Source: an uncultured Clostridium sp. (GTDB lineage Bacteria > Bacillota > Clostridia > TANB77 > CAG-508). Taken from it: a stretch of 64,000 nucleotides of DNA. The translations under genes and the position numbers were made by a program. The DNA lies in assembly GCA_945877035.1 (NCBI GenBank), contig CAMCQH010000001.1, positions 1 to 64,000 on the forward strand. Reading direction: 5' to 3'. Below, one piece after another: positions 61,976 through 64,000 of the stretch (positions are counted from its first letter, which is position 1; every line of letters starts with the position of its first letter). The notes beneath the pieces were generated by a model. That model worked only from the letters and a program-made list of their open reading frames with translations, had not been told where the DNA came from and made no database searches.

Positions 61976-63319
61976 CTATTTTAAAACTTTCCAATAACCA
62001 GCTTTCTTTGAACCTTCTCTTAAAATAATGTTTACTTCTTGTAGATGTTTTATTGCTCTTGATATAGTTCTATCTGAAAGATTAGTTTTATTTACAATTT
62101 CTTCTCTTGTTATTTGGTTATTATTGATTATTAAATTTAATATTTGTTGTTCATTTTTAGTTAAATTTATTGTGCCGTTTAATGTGTCATTTATTGTGTC
62201 ATCTGTTGACACTTTATTTTTAGAGTCATATTCAAATGGATTTTCTTTGTATTTAAAAGAAACTCTCAAGAAATGTTCCATAAATTTGAAACAACTTTTA
62301 TCATAAGCATCTAAAATTCTTAAAACTCCAGAGCCTATATTTTCAATTAAATCTACATCTTTAAATACTCGAATAAGTTCTTTGTTTCTTGGGGCAGTAA
62401 CGCCTTCTAAAAATTCTTCTTGTGATAAGCCTTGTGGTAGTCCTCCTCCTGATGTAATTTCAATCCTATCAGAATAAAGTTCAATTATCGGTGTTGTAGT
62501 TAAAGTATAATCACTATGCACCATTGCATTTATAACGGCTTCTTTTAATGCTTTACTGTCTATCATTTTTACTTCTTTTCTACCATTATATTCAATTTTT
62601 GCATAAACAGTATTTTCAGCTGTAAGCCTATCTAAAATTCTTTGTGTAGCAGTTATTAAACAACAATAACCATATTCTTGGTTTTCTATTAATTCCATTT
62701 TGCTTGTTCCTAAATATTTAACAAGTTTTATTGATATATTATTTTCATCAGCAAGTAAATAAGCATTATAGTTATATTTTCCTTCATCAGTTAATAAATT
62801 TAAGTTTCTAGCAAAATTATCATTAAGAATCATTCCATTTCCTTCATAATGAATTTTCAACTGTCTAAATGTTAAATCTTGTCTAGGAGACTCTATTTCT
62901 TTCAAGGAATTTTTTATTCGTCTGGCAAACATTTCTTCAATCATTCTCTCTGTCATTCTTTCTTTACTACTACCAATTCTAATATAACATCCTTCTGGAG
63001 TTCTTCCTTTTTTTCTTAAATAATATGGCTTTTCAGTTCCACTTGATATTATAACTTTTATTACTTCTTTATTGTCTATTGTTTCCACAGTTACATCAAA
63101 TAATCCTAAAGTAGAAGGCTGAATATTATTTTTTATTCTATCTTTGATTTGTAATTGTGTTAAGTCATTATTTTCAACTCCAACAATTTGTCCGTTTTTA
63201 TTTATTCCAACATAAATTATTCCACCTTCTTTGTAATTAAGAAAGGCAGTAACTTCTTGTTCAAAATCTTCATTTAATTGTTCTTTGTTTTCAATACGAT
63301 TAGTTTCTGTATTTCTCAT
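61976..63319 (-). CDS. AlbA_2/Schlafen-type ATP-binding protein with winged-helix end
   Basis: A 447-residue protein. The N-terminal AlbA_2 domain shows FLNYKEGGIIYVGINKNGQI and EKPYYLRKKGRTPEGCYIRI, followed by a middle part with the GHKL-like region SKALKEAVINAMVHSDYT, IELYSDRIEITSGGGLPQGL and LIENIGSGVLRILDAY. The C-terminus is a helix-turn-helix (EQQILNLIINNNQITREEIV, NKTNLSDRTISRAIKHLQEV). Such proteins are usually called transcriptional regulators, and many occur on mobile or defence islands. Its position next to a foreign gene pair and a tRNA gene fits that. Confidence 0.87.
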   Translation of the reverse strand: MRNTETNRIENKEQLNEDFEQEVTAFLNYKEGGIIYVGINKNGQIVGVENNDLTQLQIKDRIKNNIQPSTLGLFDVTVETIDNKEVIKVIISSGTEKPYYLRKKGRTPEGCYIRIGSSKERMTERMIEEMFARRIKNSLKEIESPRQDLTFRQLKIHYEGNGMILNDNFARNLNLLTDEGKYNYNAYLLADENNISIKLVKYLGTSKMELIENQEYGYCCLITATQRILDRLTAENTVYAKIEYNGRKEVKMIDSKALKEAVINAMVHSDYTLTTTPIIELYSDRIEITSGGGLPQGLSQEEFLEGVTAPRNKELIRVFKDVDLIENIGSGVLRILDAYDKSCFKFMEHFLRVSFKYKENPFEYDSKNKVSTDDTINDTLNGTINLTKNEQQILNLIINNNQITREEIVNKTNLSDRTISRAIKHLQEVNIILREGSKKAGYWKVLK

Positions 63320-63497
63320 AAAATCACTCTCCTTGTGAACTTATCAAATTTTACCTATTTTATCATAAGTAAAATTTATTTACAATATAAATAAAAAATA
63401 GTATAAAATATTTCCAAAACTTTTTTTACTGCATTAATTTGCAAAAATAAAACCTTATAAATATTGGTGCATCAATATTTATAAGGTTTCTTATTGT

Positions 63498-63585
63498 TGG
63501 TGCAGATGGCCGGAATCGAACCGGCACGGTTTATTCAACCGCAGGATTTTAAGTCCTGTGCGTCTACCAGTTCCGCCACATCTGC
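63498..63585 (-). tRNA. tRNA-Leu (anticodon UAA)
   Basis: GCAGATG (63585-63579) pairs with CATCTGC, followed by discriminator A and an encoded CCA (63500-63498). The D arm starts GGCGGAACTGGTAGACGC, the anticodon stem-loop is AGGACTTAAAATCCT with anticodon TAA, the variable arm is the long one of class II tRNAs (CGGTTGAATAAACCG), and the T arm is GCCGGTTCGATTCCGGC. Confidence 0.96.
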
Positions 63586-63737
63586 ATTTGTTATTTAAAC
63601 TGGTTATCTTAACGACAATTGATATTATAATATTAAGAAAAAAATTTGTCAATACATTTTGCTAAAAAAATTCATAAAAATTTTTAAAATTTTTTCAAGA
63701 ACATCTATAATAATTTTTATATACTATAAAATATAAA

Positions 63738-63801
63738 GCACAGGACTAAAAATCCTGCGGTTGAATAAACCGTGCCGGTTCGATTCCGGCCATCTGCACC
63801 A
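63738..63801 (+). repeat. Inverted copy of the 3' three-quarters of tRNA-Leu
   Basis: 64 bases, from GCACAGGACT to the terminal ACCA, match the tRNA-Leu gene at 63 positions but on the opposite strand. The only difference changes the anticodon TAA to AAA. The 5' quarter (acceptor 5' strand and D arm) is missing, so it cannot make a tRNA. It looks like an attachment-site remnant. Confidence 0.9.
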
Positions 63802-63807
63802 TTAGAG

Positions 63808-63845
63808 CCTCAAGTATTTCGTAAGATTAAGCTTGAGGTTTTAAT
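63808..63845 (+). terminator. Hairpin after the tRNA-Leu remnant
   Basis: CCTCAAG and CTTGAGG pair, followed by TTTTAATTTT on the plus strand. This may be the old terminator of the tRNA-Leu copy. The remaining bases to 64000 hold only two AAAGTTCTAAC direct repeats and no gene that I can see. Confidence 0.6.
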
Positions 63846-64000
63846 TTTAAAAATAGTGCAAAGTTCTAACAAAAGTTCTAACACTTTTCCAAAATTAGAA
63901 TTTTTATAAATAGTTAGAAATGTATTTTTTAAGACAGATTACCTAAATAGCGAGTTCGGTAATTTGTTCTTTTTTTGTATCTTTTATATTTAATGCAAGT

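Noticed and set aside
63738..63801. Second functional tRNA-Leu
   Set aside because: The 5' acceptor strand and D arm are missing, so no cloverleaf can form.
1..64000. Reading UGA as a sense codon
   Set aside because: TGA is used as a genuine stop (for example at the end of the LPQTG gene, overlapping the sortase start).
1..64000. Reverse transcriptase or template repeat for the DGR within the window
   Set aside because: I found no frame with reverse transcriptase motifs and no second copy of the variable region.

Overview
The window is about 64 kb of very AT-rich chromosome from a low-GC Gram-positive bacterium, most likely an uncultured, strictly anaerobic gut-type member of the Clostridia. 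The basis for this is the T-box leader before ileS, RemA/DUF370, rubrerythrin, LCP proteins, a sortase with an LPQTG substrate, a SpoVM-like peptide and a pilin leader (GITLVALVITIIVLLILAGI) common in such genomes. The placement is inference. Most genes lie on the minus strand.

Layout. 1-1160: a cut-off IS91-type transposase coupled to a tyrosine recombinase. 1.2-3.5 kb: a pilin-like protein whose 3' end looks like the variable region of a diversity-generating retroelement (DGR), divergent from a small XRE repressor, with one palindromic operator in each promoter. 3.5-9.1 kb: ileS with a complete T-box leader (AUC specifier), a small membrane protein and glmM. 9.1-29.5 kb: a capsule/exopolysaccharide cluster. 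It holds the CpsBCD phosphoregulatory set, two LCP ligases, an initiating sugar transferase, glycosyltransferases, a radical SAM enzyme, LicD, TagD, Wzy, Wzx, Glf, a second decayed glf, a Wzz-kinase fusion with a defective P-loop, VanZ, and a Panacea-type toxin-antitoxin pair. 29.7-35.4 kb: two coiled-coil paralogues, then gmk-rpoZ-remA-yicC and rsmE. 35.5-44.4 kb: rubrerythrin, half a transketolase, a PepV-like peptidase, ftsH, DUF1189, alr and femX. 44.5-52.3 kb: tmRNA, an M14 peptidase, a secreted nuclease, clpX, clpP, tig and rpmB. 52.3-54.9 kb: a DinD-like gene, SpoVM-like and other small ORFs, and nth. 55-59.5 kb: a glycolipid block (two PlsC-like acyltransferases, two GT8 enzymes, a flippase-like membrane protein). 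59.7-64 kb: an LPQTG protein with its sortase, a GC-rich foreign gene pair, an AlbA-type regulator, tRNA-Leu and an inverted 3' copy of that tRNA.

The most striking signal concerns the codon CGG. Five genes (clpX, rsmE, an M14 peptidase twice, the LPQTG protein and the Panacea partner) look frameshifted. At all six break points an in-frame CGG is followed by a +1 shift: dropping the C gives GGN (glycine) and restores the full protein. I went through every CGG in the window. In-frame CGG is otherwise absent from the housekeeping and capsule genes, and appears only three more times, in three accessory hypothetical genes. This suggests that CGG is unassigned, or read by a four-base or out-of-frame mechanism, and serves as a systematic +1 frameshift site in this lineage. 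ClpX would then depend on it.

Dispersed non-coding elements are frequent: a TGTCCC/GGGACA palindrome family, an AGGGATTTGGAGT terminator family, and two large bipartite 7-nt/15-nt repeat arrays that lie beside ftsH and clpP.
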